The position numbers were made by a program, and so were the translations under genes. Under the pieces are notes generated by a model. That model had not been told where the DNA came from, did no database searches, and worked only from the letters and a program-made list of their open reading frames with translations. A stretch of DNA of 55,330 nt. It comes from a virus. This document shows, piece by piece, positions 6,655-14,061 of the stretch (its first letter is position 1; each line of letters starts with the position of its first letter). Where the stretch lies: IMG/VR virus record IMGVR_UViG_3300023179_001998, positions 1 to 55,330 of that record. One strand, given 5' to 3'.

Positions 6655-8159
6655 TTGGTAACCTCCTTAACAGGTAGTCTAATCATACGGAAGGGAAACC
6701 CTTCTTCTGAATATATTTTGACTCTCTCAACAAAGTGCTTGAGAGTGTGGTTCTTACGACTTTTCCACCTCAAATCATCTGCAATATCGTAGAGTTTTGC
6801 TTTGTCCTTTTTGTCACTCTTACGCAACTGTCTTCCGATTGACTGTAGTACTCGGATTCTGCTCTTTGATGGACTAGCAAAGATGATGTTCTTTAGACTA
6901 CGGATATTTATGCCTGTTGAGAAGGTTCCATATGAGGCTACTATGATGGCGTTCTCTTCTCCTTCTGTAATCTGACGAACACTTTCACGGTAATCTGCTT
7001 CGGTCTCTCCATGCACAAAGAACACATGCCTATCCTTGGCTCTGCTTGCTATCATTTCATAGAGTGGTTTACCATGCTTCTCTACAAACTGAAACAGAAC
7101 AAGGGTATTGCCCTTGGTTTGTAAAGCCAACTGTGTGATGAATTCATTACGCCTACCGTTGTTTACTAGGTAGTCCATCTCATCAGGATAAGGGAAGTCC
7201 TTAACCATCTTGCATATCTCTTGTGGATAGTTCAGAACGATGCAATCAATAGACAAAGTTGACAGTAGGTTCTTGTCAATCAAATCCTTGGTTGTTGTGA
7301 CCTTGGTTGTTGCTCCAAACAAACCCTCAATAGCCAACTTGTTTGTCTTTGTTCCGTCTAATGTTCCTGTCAAAGCAATACGGTAAGGGCACTTTGTCAA
7401 CTTGGTCATGATGGAGGTTAGTGATTGAGCCTTGAACAAGTGAGCCTCGTCCCCTATCACAACTTCAAATTGGTCAAAGTATGACTTGGGCAATTCGTAG
7501 ATAGACTGCCATGTTGATATGACGATTTGTCTGCTATCCATCTTTTGTTGACCACCAAAGATGGCATGACAGTTTTTCTCCGAATCCCAATCGCTTCCTG
7601 ATGCATAATCAGCAAAGTCCGACTTCATCTGCGATACAAGAGAGATGGTTGGAACAACGATCAGTATCTTCCGATCAGGAGGAATGATGTCTTGATACCA
7701 CCGAATCAAAGAGTAGATGATGAGAGACTTGCCACTAGCAGTAGGAGATAGGAGTAATGCTCTCTCGCGGTTTATAGCCGTGTGTATAGCCTGCAATTGG
7801 TGTTCATGCGGCACTAAATCTTTCCCCCCTGCCTTTGGGGCTAAAGACGAAAGATACTCCTTGATCTTATCCATAGTGACTTCGGGAGGCTTCTCTGTGA
7901 AGTCCTTATCTAACTGGATTTCGTAGTTATGCTCCTTGGCAAACTCGGCTAGGTAATCCAATAGCCCAATGTATAACAAGCCGTTGAACGGTGTGAACAA
8001 GCGTATCTTTCCATCCCAATATTTGTTCTTGTAAGCGGGGGTAAACTTGGCGTTAGGAACTTCAAAGGTGAAGTATTCCTGTATCTCTCTAGCCACACCC
8101 GGCTCGGTCATGATACGAGCATGGACAGTATTTACCCATGATACAGAAATCACACTCAT
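6651..8159 (-). CDS. uvsW: UvsW-type RNA-DNA/DNA helicase
   Basis: A superfamily 2 helicase of about 502 residues, essentially the same length as T4 UvsW (503). UvsW unwinds R-loops and branched recombination intermediates and helps switch to recombination-dependent replication. The N-terminal UvsW domain is recognisable (NKYWDGKIRLFTP, comparable to T4 GNWDGRIRLLD). The helicase core has Walker A SPTASGKS at about residues 138-145, PTISLVSQM (Ia), DEAH (about 237-240), a TGTL motif III, ASYGTFSTGINI (motif V) and QSIGRQLRK (motif VI). The start could be ATG 8159 or the adjoining GTG 8162. A late motif CTAAATA ends 6 nt before the ATG. It lies 30 nt downstream of uvsY, as in a uvsY-uvsW operon. 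Confidence 0.95.
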   Translation of the reverse strand: MSVISVSWVNTVHARIMTEPGVAREIQEYFTFEVPNAKFTPAYKNKYWDGKIRLFTPFNGLLYIGLLDYLAEFAKEHNYEIQLDKDFTEKPPEVTMDKIKEYLSSLAPKAGGKDLVPHEHQLQAIHTAINRERALLLSPTASGKSLIIYSLIRWYQDIIPPDRKILIVVPTISLVSQMKSDFADYASGSDWDSEKNCHAIFGGQQKMDSRQIVISTWQSIYELPKSYFDQFEVVIGDEAHLFKAQSLTSIMTKLTKCPYRIALTGTLDGTKTNKLAIEGLFGATTKVTTTKDLIDKNLLSTLSIDCIVLNYPQEICKMVKDFPYPDEMDYLVNNGRRNEFITQLALQTKGNTLVLFQFVEKHGKPLYEMIASRAKDRHVFFVHGETEADYRESVRQITEGEENAIIVASYGTFSTGINIRSLKNIIFASPSKSRIRVLQSIGRQLRKSDKKDKAKLYDIADDLRWKSRKNHTLKHFVERVKIYSEEGFPFRMIRLPVKEVTK

Positions 8160-8165
8160 CACCCA

Positions 8166-8172
8166 TATTTAG
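8166..8172 (-). promoter_or_regulatory. Late promoter motif CTAAATA before uvsW
   Basis: Minus-strand CTAAATA with 6 nt to the uvsW ATG. If used with T4 spacing the leader would be about 1 nt. T4 uvsW is also a late gene. Confidence 0.5.
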
Positions 8173-8189
8173 GGTGACTGGTGGAGGTG

Positions 8190-8627
8190 TTATACAACGC
8201 CTTGTGTGAACTTACGCCACTCTATGGCGTTACGAATAGTCCAATGCCTCTGTGCAATGCCCTTGAGTATGGACTCCAAGTACTCCACCTTCTCCTTCTG
8301 TAGAGCAAGACGAGCCTCTAGTTCATTTAGATCAGCATCAGCATCCATGTACAGGTCTAAATCTTGACGCATGATGCGAGTCTGAAATGGTTCCCATCCG
8401 AGTTGAGCAAGACGCTCATGGTCTAACTTACCGGTGAACCACTCCCATTTGGTCTTGCGTAGTTCCTTGAGTGAGGTTGTCATCTTGTGAAGGATAAGCC
8501 TTTCATCGTGGAACACATTGAGATACTTGTTGTGCAACTGCGGAATACGAGCGGACTCATCGCCCAACTCGGTCTTGTCTATGACAATATCTTTTTCTAC
8601 CATCTCTCGCAGTTTGTCTAGATTCAT
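8190..8627 (-). CDS. uvsY: UvsY recombination mediator
   Basis: A 145-residue protein matches T4 UvsY (137 aa), which loads the UvsX recombinase onto gp32-coated single-stranded DNA. The N-terminus MNLDKLREMVEKDIVIDKTE matches T4 MRLEDLQEELKKDVFIDSTK in layout. The body is helical and charged (ELRKTKWEWFTGKL, LEARLALQKEKVEYLESILK), and the end RHWTIRNAIEWRKFTQG matches T4 FAIKHIQDMRAFEAG. No Shine-Dalgarno lies before the ATG at 8625-8627. A near-consensus extended -10 promoter ends 8 nt upstream, predicting an almost leaderless early/middle transcript separate from the late head genes behind it. Confidence 0.92.
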   Translation of the reverse strand: MNLDKLREMVEKDIVIDKTELGDESARIPQLHNKYLNVFHDERLILHKMTTSLKELRKTKWEWFTGKLDHERLAQLGWEPFQTRIMRQDLDLYMDADADLNELEARLALQKEKVEYLESILKGIAQRHWTIRNAIEWRKFTQGVV

Positions 8628-8635
8628 AACGATAG

Positions 8636-8663
8636 ATTATACCACAAACTACAGTAAAGTCAA
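8636..8663 (-). promoter_or_regulatory. Sigma70-type extended -10 promoter of uvsY abutting ATG
   Basis: Minus strand: TTGACT (8658-8663), 16-nt spacer, TATAAT (8636-8641) preceded by TGG (extended -10), then 8 nt to the uvsY ATG. There is no ribosome binding site in between. Confidence 0.75.
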
Positions 8664-9199
8664 AGGTTTTCTACCTTGTAGTCATTGACTGCGAACTTGG
8701 CTGTTGCTACCAAGGGCTTGTTTTCTGTGTCCGAATAATTGAAATCAAATCCCGATAACTCTGTGGGGAATATGCCAAAGAAATTTACTTTTCTGTACGG
8801 GTTTTTCTTGTTCGTTAGATATATCAAAGAGGCTTCATGCCACACTTCAAGCAAAGGTTTTACTTCGGAGAAATCTGTGTATGCGGTTCCTTCACGCATC
8901 CACTTGATGACCTCAAAGTAGTTACTGAAGTCTTCGTTCACCAAGAAGTTTATAGTCAGGGTTCCTATTCTTGCTGTGGCAGCAGGTATCTTGACCTTTG
9001 GACCGAGCATGAATTCGGTTTCAATAGGTTCTCCACCCATGTCATTAATACCAACACTCTGAATGAAGTACGAGAAGTTAGGTAACTTCTGTATGTGAAA
9101 CTCAAAGTTCTGAGGTACAGACAGATTGGTGTTCTTGGGTCTTCCTTGAAGCCCACCGTATGGTCTATCGGGTATGCCGTATGGTTTATCGTCACTCAT
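8660..9199 (-). CDS. Tail-tube-like virion protein (tandem paralogue 2)
   Basis: A 179-residue protein resembles the gp19/tail-tube fold in its strand pattern: NFEFHIQKLPNFSYFIQSVG, then LTINFLVNEDFSNYFEVIKW and a C-terminal KVNFFGIFPTELSGFDFNYS. Its neighbour at 9196-9741 has the same framework (NFVFVLPKVPNSVYFCTSVT, LVFTYLINEDMSNYDELMTW, FRGLFPSNLSGVTFNS), so the pair is a tandem duplication. In T4-like cyanophages comparable proteins are virion components; which part of the tube or baseplate they form is not known to me. The start ATG 9197-9199 overlaps the upstream TGA (ATGA), implying coupled translation. Starts further upstream would add non-conserved residues. Confidence 0.65.
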   Translation of the reverse strand: MSDDKPYGIPDRPYGGLQGRPKNTNLSVPQNFEFHIQKLPNFSYFIQSVGINDMGGEPIETEFMLGPKVKIPAATARIGTLTINFLVNEDFSNYFEVIKWMREGTAYTDFSEVKPLLEVWHEASLIYLTNKKNPYRKVNFFGIFPTELSGFDFNYSDTENKPLVATAKFAVNDYKVENL

Positions 9200-9741
9200 A
9201 CTAGAGACTCTATGGTGTAGTAGGTGAATTGCATTGTACAAGTGGCAATCAAAGAGTTTGCCTCCGGATCAGCACTATTGAAGGTTACTCCCGATAGATT
9301 TGATGGGAATAGCCCACGGAAATGAAATCTAGCCATAGGGTTTTTCTTGTTAGATAGGATCACTAATTGTCCTTCTTCGCTCATGAAATTGCGATAGTTG
9401 GCTAGACCATTGAAATCACGAAATGCTGTCATGGTTCTAAACCAAGTCATGAGTTCATCGTAGTTACTCATGTCCTCGTTAATGAGATAGGTGAACACCA
9501 AATCTCCGTGAGTAACCTCTGAACTAGGAGTCTTAACAGGCAATCCTCTACCCGTCTTTATTGATATGGATGGACAACTCATGCCGGGTATGGTTACTGA
9601 TGTGCAGAAATATACAGAGTTTGGAACCTTGGGCAATACAAACACAAAGTTTGTTTGAGCCGTTAGGTTCGTATTGGGAGGCTGTCTCTGTAGCGACCCG
9701 TAGTTTACAAATGAGGGTAGCCCGTAGTCTTTGTCTGCCAT
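9196..9741 (-). CDS. Tail-tube-like virion protein (tandem paralogue 1)
   Basis: A 181-residue paralogue of the downstream gene. Both begin M-(A/S)-D and share 'NTNL.....F.F...K.PN..YF..SV....', 'F.LINED.SNY.....W.R..TA..DF' and 'FRGLFP..LSG..FN'. This is the layout of tail-tube-fold proteins of the gp19/gp54 type. It follows the major capsid gene after a strong hairpin terminator and has its own late motif CTAAATA ending 5 nt before the ATG 9739-9741, so the late mRNA is predicted to start at the start codon. No Shine-Dalgarno is present. It could be a minor tube, terminator or baseplate-cap component. Confidence 0.65.
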   Translation of the reverse strand: MADKDYGLPSFVNYGSLQRQPPNTNLTAQTNFVFVLPKVPNSVYFCTSVTIPGMSCPSISIKTGRGLPVKTPSSEVTHGDLVFTYLINEDMSNYDELMTWFRTMTAFRDFNGLANYRNFMSEEGQLVILSNKKNPMARFHFRGLFPSNLSGVTFNSADPEANSLIATCTMQFTYYTIESLV

Positions 9742-9746
9742 AAGAG

Positions 9747-9753
9747 TATTTAG
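9747..9753 (-). promoter_or_regulatory. Late promoter motif CTAAATA embedded in terminator tail
   Basis: Minus-strand CTAAATA overlapping the U-tract of the gp23 terminator, with exactly 5 nt to the ATG of the tube-like gene. T4 late spacing would put +1 on the A of ATG. Confidence 0.6.
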
Positions 9754-9785
9754 AAAAGAACAACGCCCCCTTTCGGAGGCGTTGT
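9750..9785 (-). terminator. Rho-independent terminator after gp23
   Basis: On the minus strand an 11-bp stem (arms 9775-9785 and 9760-9770, one G-U pair) with a four-base GAAA loop is followed by a T-rich tail (GTTCTTTTC). It lies 33 nt after the major capsid stop and would insulate gp23 from the tube-like genes. Confidence 0.8.
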
Positions 9786-9817
9786 CCCATGTTTTTGGTT
9801 GTTCCTAATCTGACGAA

Positions 9818-11221
9818 TCAGAAGAGGTTTGTTACCTTGACGATACGGTAGTACATATTACGACGGATCGTGTCATCAAGAGTACTTGTTACAGCACCGT
9901 TTGAATTCAAGACGAATGGGTTGTGAATGATTCCATAACGAGTCTTGAATCCGATCTTCGGCTGGAATGAGTTCTCACCAACTGCACGAACCATCTGTAG
10001 AGGTACATATGGGCAGTAGAAGAGACCTGCATCGTATGGGCTTGAACCCTTATAGCCGACGCAGAAGAACTCATGTGCTGCTGTCTGTGAAGCGTATGGG
10101 TCAATGTACACACGGAGGCGGCCGTTTAGAACGCCTGCGAATGTATTGCCTGTATCGTCCACATTGAGGTTGGTTGACAATGCAGGAGCATAGTCAAGAA
10201 CGCCTGCCATGCTTAGAGCACTTGCAACATCTGCCGAGCAGATGATGAAGTTACCCTTGCCACGACGGGTTTCCTTGGCGATTGCATTGCACTCACGCTC
10301 AATTTGGAAGAGCAAGCCCTTGAACTTCTCAACTGACCAACGACCGTTGGAGTCAACATTCAAGTCAAACACGCCTTGGGTTTGAGTTAGACCGCTGCGA
10401 GCACCCAACTTGGCTGACACATAGATGCGACGAACGACTTCGCGGTTGATTTCAGCAAGAATTTCGCTTGACAAAATGTTGGCAAGTTCTGTCTCTGCAT
10501 CAAGACCGTGAATAGCCTTCAAGTCTTGAGCAAGTTCCATTGTGTACTCAGCCTTCAATGCACGGGTCTGAGCACTTACGGTTGCCTTCTCAATACTGAA
10601 TGCCATCTGTGCAAATTGGTCACCAGCAAATTGCGATCCGTTTGGATAACCAAGGGCTTCGCCGGTGTTGGTTGCCATTGCTGTTCCGATGAACGGATCT
10701 GACTGACCTTGACCAAAGTCACCTGCGGTTCCTGAACCCAATGTACCGTTATAGAACGGATCGGTATCGGTTGCAGTTACGCCACCAAAGTTTGCTGTCT
10801 GACCGAATCCTACGCCAGTTAGACCGGTAGCCTTATTTCCTGAGAAGCGGCTGTTTGCTTCTTGGAAGAGTGCTTCGTTACCAAACTGGTTGTTGTAACG
10901 GCTGCGTAGAGCAAAGATAAGTCCTGTTGGACCACTCATTGGCTGAACGCCGCAGACATCGTATGCCATTAGGTTTGGCATTGAACGACGAACGAGCGAG
11001 ATGAGGATCGGATCCCAACGAGCCATGTTGGCTGGTGAGGCTAGACCGCCATCGTTGCCTGAAATGTTGGCAGGACCGTCTTCGCGGAGGTACTGCTGCT
11101 GATTCTCTAGAAGAATCGTTGTTACCGCTTTACGGTATGGATCAGAGATTTCAGGAAGTTCCGGATGCTCTAGCACCGGCTTCCACTTACTCTGAAGTGC
11201 TTCAGAAATTGTTAGTTCCAT
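9818..11221 (-). CDS. 23: Major capsid protein gp23
   Basis: A 467-residue HK97-fold major head protein. The block RWDPILISLVRRSMPNLMAY followed by DVCGVQPMSGPTGLIFALRS is the hallmark of T4-type gp23. The AQMAFSIEKATVSAQTRALK and LKAEYTMELAQDLKAIHGLD blocks, and the C-terminal FCVGYKGSSPYDAGLFYCPY, are also family features. Length is shorter than T4 (521) but typical for cyanophage-like members. As in T4 the N-terminal 60-odd residues are probably removed by the gp21 protease. The start ATG is preceded by AGGAG (about 9 nt). No separate gp24 vertex gene is visible nearby. Transcription ends at the hairpin 33 nt downstream. Confidence 0.97.
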   Translation of the reverse strand: MELTISEALQSKWKPVLEHPELPEISDPYRKAVTTILLENQQQYLREDGPANISGNDGGLASPANMARWDPILISLVRRSMPNLMAYDVCGVQPMSGPTGLIFALRSRYNNQFGNEALFQEANSRFSGNKATGLTGVGFGQTANFGGVTATDTDPFYNGTLGSGTAGDFGQGQSDPFIGTAMATNTGEALGYPNGSQFAGDQFAQMAFSIEKATVSAQTRALKAEYTMELAQDLKAIHGLDAETELANILSSEILAEINREVVRRIYVSAKLGARSGLTQTQGVFDLNVDSNGRWSVEKFKGLLFQIERECNAIAKETRRGKGNFIICSADVASALSMAGVLDYAPALSTNLNVDDTGNTFAGVLNGRLRVYIDPYASQTAAHEFFCVGYKGSSPYDAGLFYCPYVPLQMVRAVGENSFQPKIGFKTRYGIIHNPFVLNSNGAVTSTLDDTIRRNMYYRIVKVTNLF

Positions 11222-11263
11222 GTGAAATTTCTCCTGTTGGAAGTTATAACTTTGTTAGTAGTA

Positions 11264-12397
11264 TCAGTTCTTGCTGTTTGTTTTAGCAGGAGCCTTCGCA
11301 CGGCTCAAGCGTGACAACATGTTTGAATATGCTTCCATCGACTCGGTGAGGGTTTCCTCTGTGTCGGTGGGTGCATTTTCGGCTGCGTCCATATCATCTT
11401 CAATCTTGTTTTCAACAAGGGTGACCTTGCCTGAACCGCCGAAGTATGATTCACGGATTACTTGTAGTTTGGTCTTGAATTCGTCATTGCTGTCAAATCC
11501 AACACCTTCTGCCAACTTAACGAAGCGATCCTTATCGGTATCAGCCAAGCCCTCTGTCATTTTGGTGACGAGTGTCTTGCGCTCCAATGAAGCGACCTGT
11601 TCCTTAAGTTCAATGCTCTTGTTGACTTGCTCGTTGAGATCATTGGTCAACTCTTCAATCTTGCCAGCCATCTCGTCTACCAAGTCAACCTTGCCCTGTG
11701 GTACTTCGATGTTGTGCTGCAAGAAAAGATTACGGAGACCTTCCATGAACTCTTCTGCGATCTCGGTGCGAAGACCCTTCTCAACAGCGAGTTTGTTCTC
11801 GGTCATCCACTCTTCAACAACATATGAAAGATATGAATCAAGTTGCTGAGTCATATCAGACTTGATGCCTTCGACTTGTTCAAGTAGACGGCTCTCATAC
11901 TCTTCCTTGAGTTCTGTTTCAATAGCCTCAACACGCTCGTTGATTGCGGTCTCAAAGATTGTTGATGCCTTTGTCTTGAAGTCCTCGCTGAGTTCTTCGC
12001 CGCTGAACATGGCATCCATATGAACCTTTACAGATTCAGTCTTGCCTGAACGCTTGGCATCTACATTCTTCATTTGCTTCTCACCTGAAGCAGTTGAGTC
12101 TGTGGCAACAGGCTCAGGTACTACTGCACCGCCGCCTACTGACTTGTATAGACCCTTGTACTTGGGTGACTCCTTTGATGGCTTGACCTTTGAAGGAGCA
12201 GGATCGGCCTTCTTACGGGCTGATGCTACAGAGGCGTTCAACTTTTCGGCTGATGTTGCTTCTTCGATAGCCTCATCCGAATCTAGTTCCTCTACTTCGT
12301 CCTCTTCAACAACTTCTTCAGTTGTCTCTTCGGTCTCTTCGATAACTTCCTCGTTGTCGAGGATTTCTTCTACTTCTTCGTTGTTGATTGAGTCCAT
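11264..12397 (-). CDS. 22: Prohead scaffold/core protein gp22
   Basis: A 377-residue, highly charged, helical protein lies between the protease gene and the major capsid gene, the position and composition of the T4 main scaffold gp22. The N-terminal 50 residues are almost entirely Glu/Asp/Val. The middle has long coiled-coil stretches (IETELKEEYESRLLEQVEG; LNEQVNKSIELKEQVASLE), and the FVKLAEGVGF segment followed by VIRESYF near residue 300 is typical of gp22. Residues 76-97 (ESPKYKGLY...GGGAVVPEP) form a short motif that recurs in the 424-residue core protein encoded at 14.1 kb. Length exceeds T4 gp22 (269). A late motif and an AAGGAG ribosome binding site precede the start. Confidence 0.88.
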   Translation of the reverse strand: MDSINNEEVEEILDNEEVIEETEETTEEVVEEDEVEELDSDEAIEEATSAEKLNASVASARKKADPAPSKVKPSKESPKYKGLYKSVGGGAVVPEPVATDSTASGEKQMKNVDAKRSGKTESVKVHMDAMFSGEELSEDFKTKASTIFETAINERVEAIETELKEEYESRLLEQVEGIKSDMTQQLDSYLSYVVEEWMTENKLAVEKGLRTEIAEEFMEGLRNLFLQHNIEVPQGKVDLVDEMAGKIEELTNDLNEQVNKSIELKEQVASLERKTLVTKMTEGLADTDKDRFVKLAEGVGFDSNDEFKTKLQVIRESYFGGSGKVTLVENKIEDDMDAAENAPTDTEETLTESMEAYSNMLSRLSRAKAPAKTNSKN

Positions 12398-12437
12398 GAA
12401 CTCGCTCCTTGTATGTTCCTAAAAAGGTTTCAAAACT

Positions 12438-12444
12438 TATTTAG
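12438..12444 (-). promoter_or_regulatory. Late promoter motif CTAAATA before gp22
   Basis: Minus-strand CTAAATA in the 52-nt gap between gp21 and gp22, 40 nt before the gp22 ATG. It would drive gp22-gp23. Confidence 0.65.
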
Positions 12445-12449
12445 TGTTA

Positions 12450-13097
12450 TCAGATATTTCGTAGGAAACGCTCAAACGCCTTGATTTTCGCTTCCTCTAG
12501 TTTGCGGGATGAGGCTTTCAAAATGCTCTTTTTAATTTCCTCAACATCCCGTTCTACCAATCTGCCGCTTTCGTAGACCCATTCCTTACCTTCCATGATG
12601 CCTCTTACGAAGGCTTCAGGAGCCGAAGGATCGGCTACAATATCTGCTGCTGTGGCTAGTTGGAAGTCATCCTTGACATAGTTGACTCCATTCTTCTCTT
12701 CCAAAGAACCAATACCACGGCTTGAAACTCCTAGTTTTGCTCCCTCGTCAATTAGATTCTTTACAATTTTGCCGTAGGGAGTATCCATGATCTTGGCTCT
12801 GCCGATAAAGTTCTTCTTATCGGAATAGAGATCGGTAATCATGTGTGAGACACGCTCTAGGTTGATGGTTGGTCCTTCTGGGTGACCCAACTCACCGAAC
12901 GCTCTCTTTTGTTTTACGAAACTGTTATTGTATTCCTTTACCTTCTTGTCCATCATCTCAAAGGTATACACACGACCGTTGCGATTCTTTTGATCGCACA
13001 TGAGGAAGATACCTTCGATGAAGTAGTTCTTCTTGCCGGGTTCGTTTTCTTCTGTGAGTACTTGAATTTCTTCGTTGATGTCGCAAAATAGTTTCAT
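12450..13097 (-). CDS. 21: Prohead maturation protease gp21
   Basis: A 215-residue serine protease of the herpesvirus-assemblin/T4 gp21 type that degrades the scaffold and trims capsid proteins. Family blocks are NYFIEGIFLMCDQKNRNGRV, then AFGELGHPEGPTINL with the catalytic His (residue 72), and KLGVSSRGIGSLEEKNG with the catalytic Ser (residue 125 or 126). The end of the conserved domain, ADIVADPSAPEAFV, matches T4 VDAVWGPSAPDAWV. Length matches T4 gp21 (212). The start is set by AGGAG. It lies between the core genes and gp22, as in other T4-like phages. Confidence 0.95.
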   Translation of the reverse strand: MKLFCDINEEIQVLTEENEPGKKNYFIEGIFLMCDQKNRNGRVYTFEMMDKKVKEYNNSFVKQKRAFGELGHPEGPTINLERVSHMITDLYSDKKNFIGRAKIMDTPYGKIVKNLIDEGAKLGVSSRGIGSLEEKNGVNYVKDDFQLATAADIVADPSAPEAFVRGIMEGKEWVYESGRLVERDVEEIKKSILKASSRKLEEAKIKAFERFLRNI

Positions 13098-13112
13098 TGG
13101 CTTCTCCTATGG

Positions 13113-13607
13113 TTAGACATTACGAGTCACAAATTCAAGCATCACGGTTGCATTCTTTGCTGCTGCACCTGCAAGATTGTTTTGAATTGCAAAGAGACCT
13201 GTTGCACCTGCCGCAAGATTTGGTATGGTCATTCTTTCTAGATTGAGGTCACCTGCTCCACCCGCAGGAATGTTGTATGCGGTAAACCCTGTTGCTCCAA
13301 GGAACACCAAGTCTACTGTTCCTGTTACTCCACCAGTTCCCCACACTATTCTTGAGATAGCAGCGGAGTTGTAGGTCAATCCTGTGGTTGTATATTCCCC
13401 CCAAGCGGTGGGACCAAAAATCGTTGGATCCATTCCAAATGTAGCACCACCACCTGCTGTGTCCGCATTAAAGTGAACTACAACTCGGTTTTTTGATCTT
13501 ACTAGGTATTCTAATCTGCTTCCCATTGATGTTTGTACTCCGTCTGGTTGATCTGTGGTGTGTTCTATTGGTGGGGGGTCTTCGGTCGGCGGCGGCTCAT
13601 TACCCAT
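13113..13607 (-). CDS. Gly/Ala-rich putative virion protein, unknown
   Basis: A 164-residue protein has a proline- and acid-rich N-terminus (MGNEPPPTEDPPPIEHTTD). It continues with a Gly/Ala/Thr-rich beta-type body (FNADTAGGGATFGMDP; GGVTGTVDLVFLGATGF; ATGLFAIQNNLAGAAAKN). The composition suggests a small beta-sandwich surface or decoration protein, and its own late motif within the head cluster supports a capsid role. It could instead be a head accessory protein specific to this phage. The start ATG 13605-13607 has a GGAAGGG-type ribosome binding site. It is unrelated to any T4 protein I recognise. Confidence 0.55.
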   Translation of the reverse strand: MGNEPPPTEDPPPIEHTTDQPDGVQTSMGSRLEYLVRSKNRVVVHFNADTAGGGATFGMDPTIFGPTAWGEYTTTGLTYNSAAISRIVWGTGGVTGTVDLVFLGATGFTAYNIPAGGAGDLNLERMTIPNLAAGATGLFAIQNNLAGAAAKNATVMLEFVTRNV

Positions 13608-13608
13608 A

Positions 13609-14061
13609 TTACCCTTCCATATTTAGGATTGAATTTTTACCATTTTCTTTGCAGAACTTTACTGCACCTTCAAATGATTCTTTACTTTCGCCTAGCATTA
13701 TGAGAAAAGCCTTTTGGCTAGTCTCATTCAAAGCATCATGAATAGTGATTGCAGATTCCGCAATTTCTGGTGTGATGCGAATGAGCGTGTTGTCTGCTAA
13801 ACGCAGGTTTGCTCCCTTGTTTTCTTGAGACACCTTTCGCAACACATCAACCATAACTTTTGTATCAAAGCCTTCGGTCATGTCTTTGTATAGAGACTTT
13901 GCTACCTTGATGTTGTCTGCTTTTGCTGAACTAACTTTTACCTGATAGCCATTAGCAGACTGAACAATCTGTGAAGTCACATCCAAATGAATGTCCTTGA
14001 GAGCCGAAGAATACTTCTTGGCTCTTGCTTCTTTACCAAAGTTGGCTAGAAACTGCGGCAT
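13609..14061 (-). CDS. Putative prohead core-associated protein, unknown
   Basis: A 150-residue soluble protein of mixed helix/strand lies between the 424-residue core protein and gp21. Its ATG (14059-14061) follows the upstream stop directly, with GGAAGGG as ribosome binding site. Visible features are an Arg/Lys-rich N-terminus, a central LRLADNTLIRITPEIAESAI strand-helix and a final KAFLIMLGESKESFEGAVKF helix. In T4 this slot holds the small core proteins 67 and 68. No clear sequence match is seen, so the core assignment is positional only. Confidence 0.5.
   Translation of the reverse strand: MPQFLANFGKEARAKKYSSALKDIHLDVTSQIVQSANGYQVKVSSAKADNIKVAKSLYKDMTEGFDTKVMVDVLRKVSQENKGANLRLADNTLIRITPEIAESAITIHDALNETSQKAFLIMLGESKESFEGAVKFCKENGKNSILNMEG
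13620..13626 (-). promoter_or_regulatory. Late promoter motif CTAAATA before the 164-aa gene
   Basis: Minus-strand CTAAATA inside the last codons of the preceding gene, 12 nt before the ATG at 13607. Confidence 0.55.
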
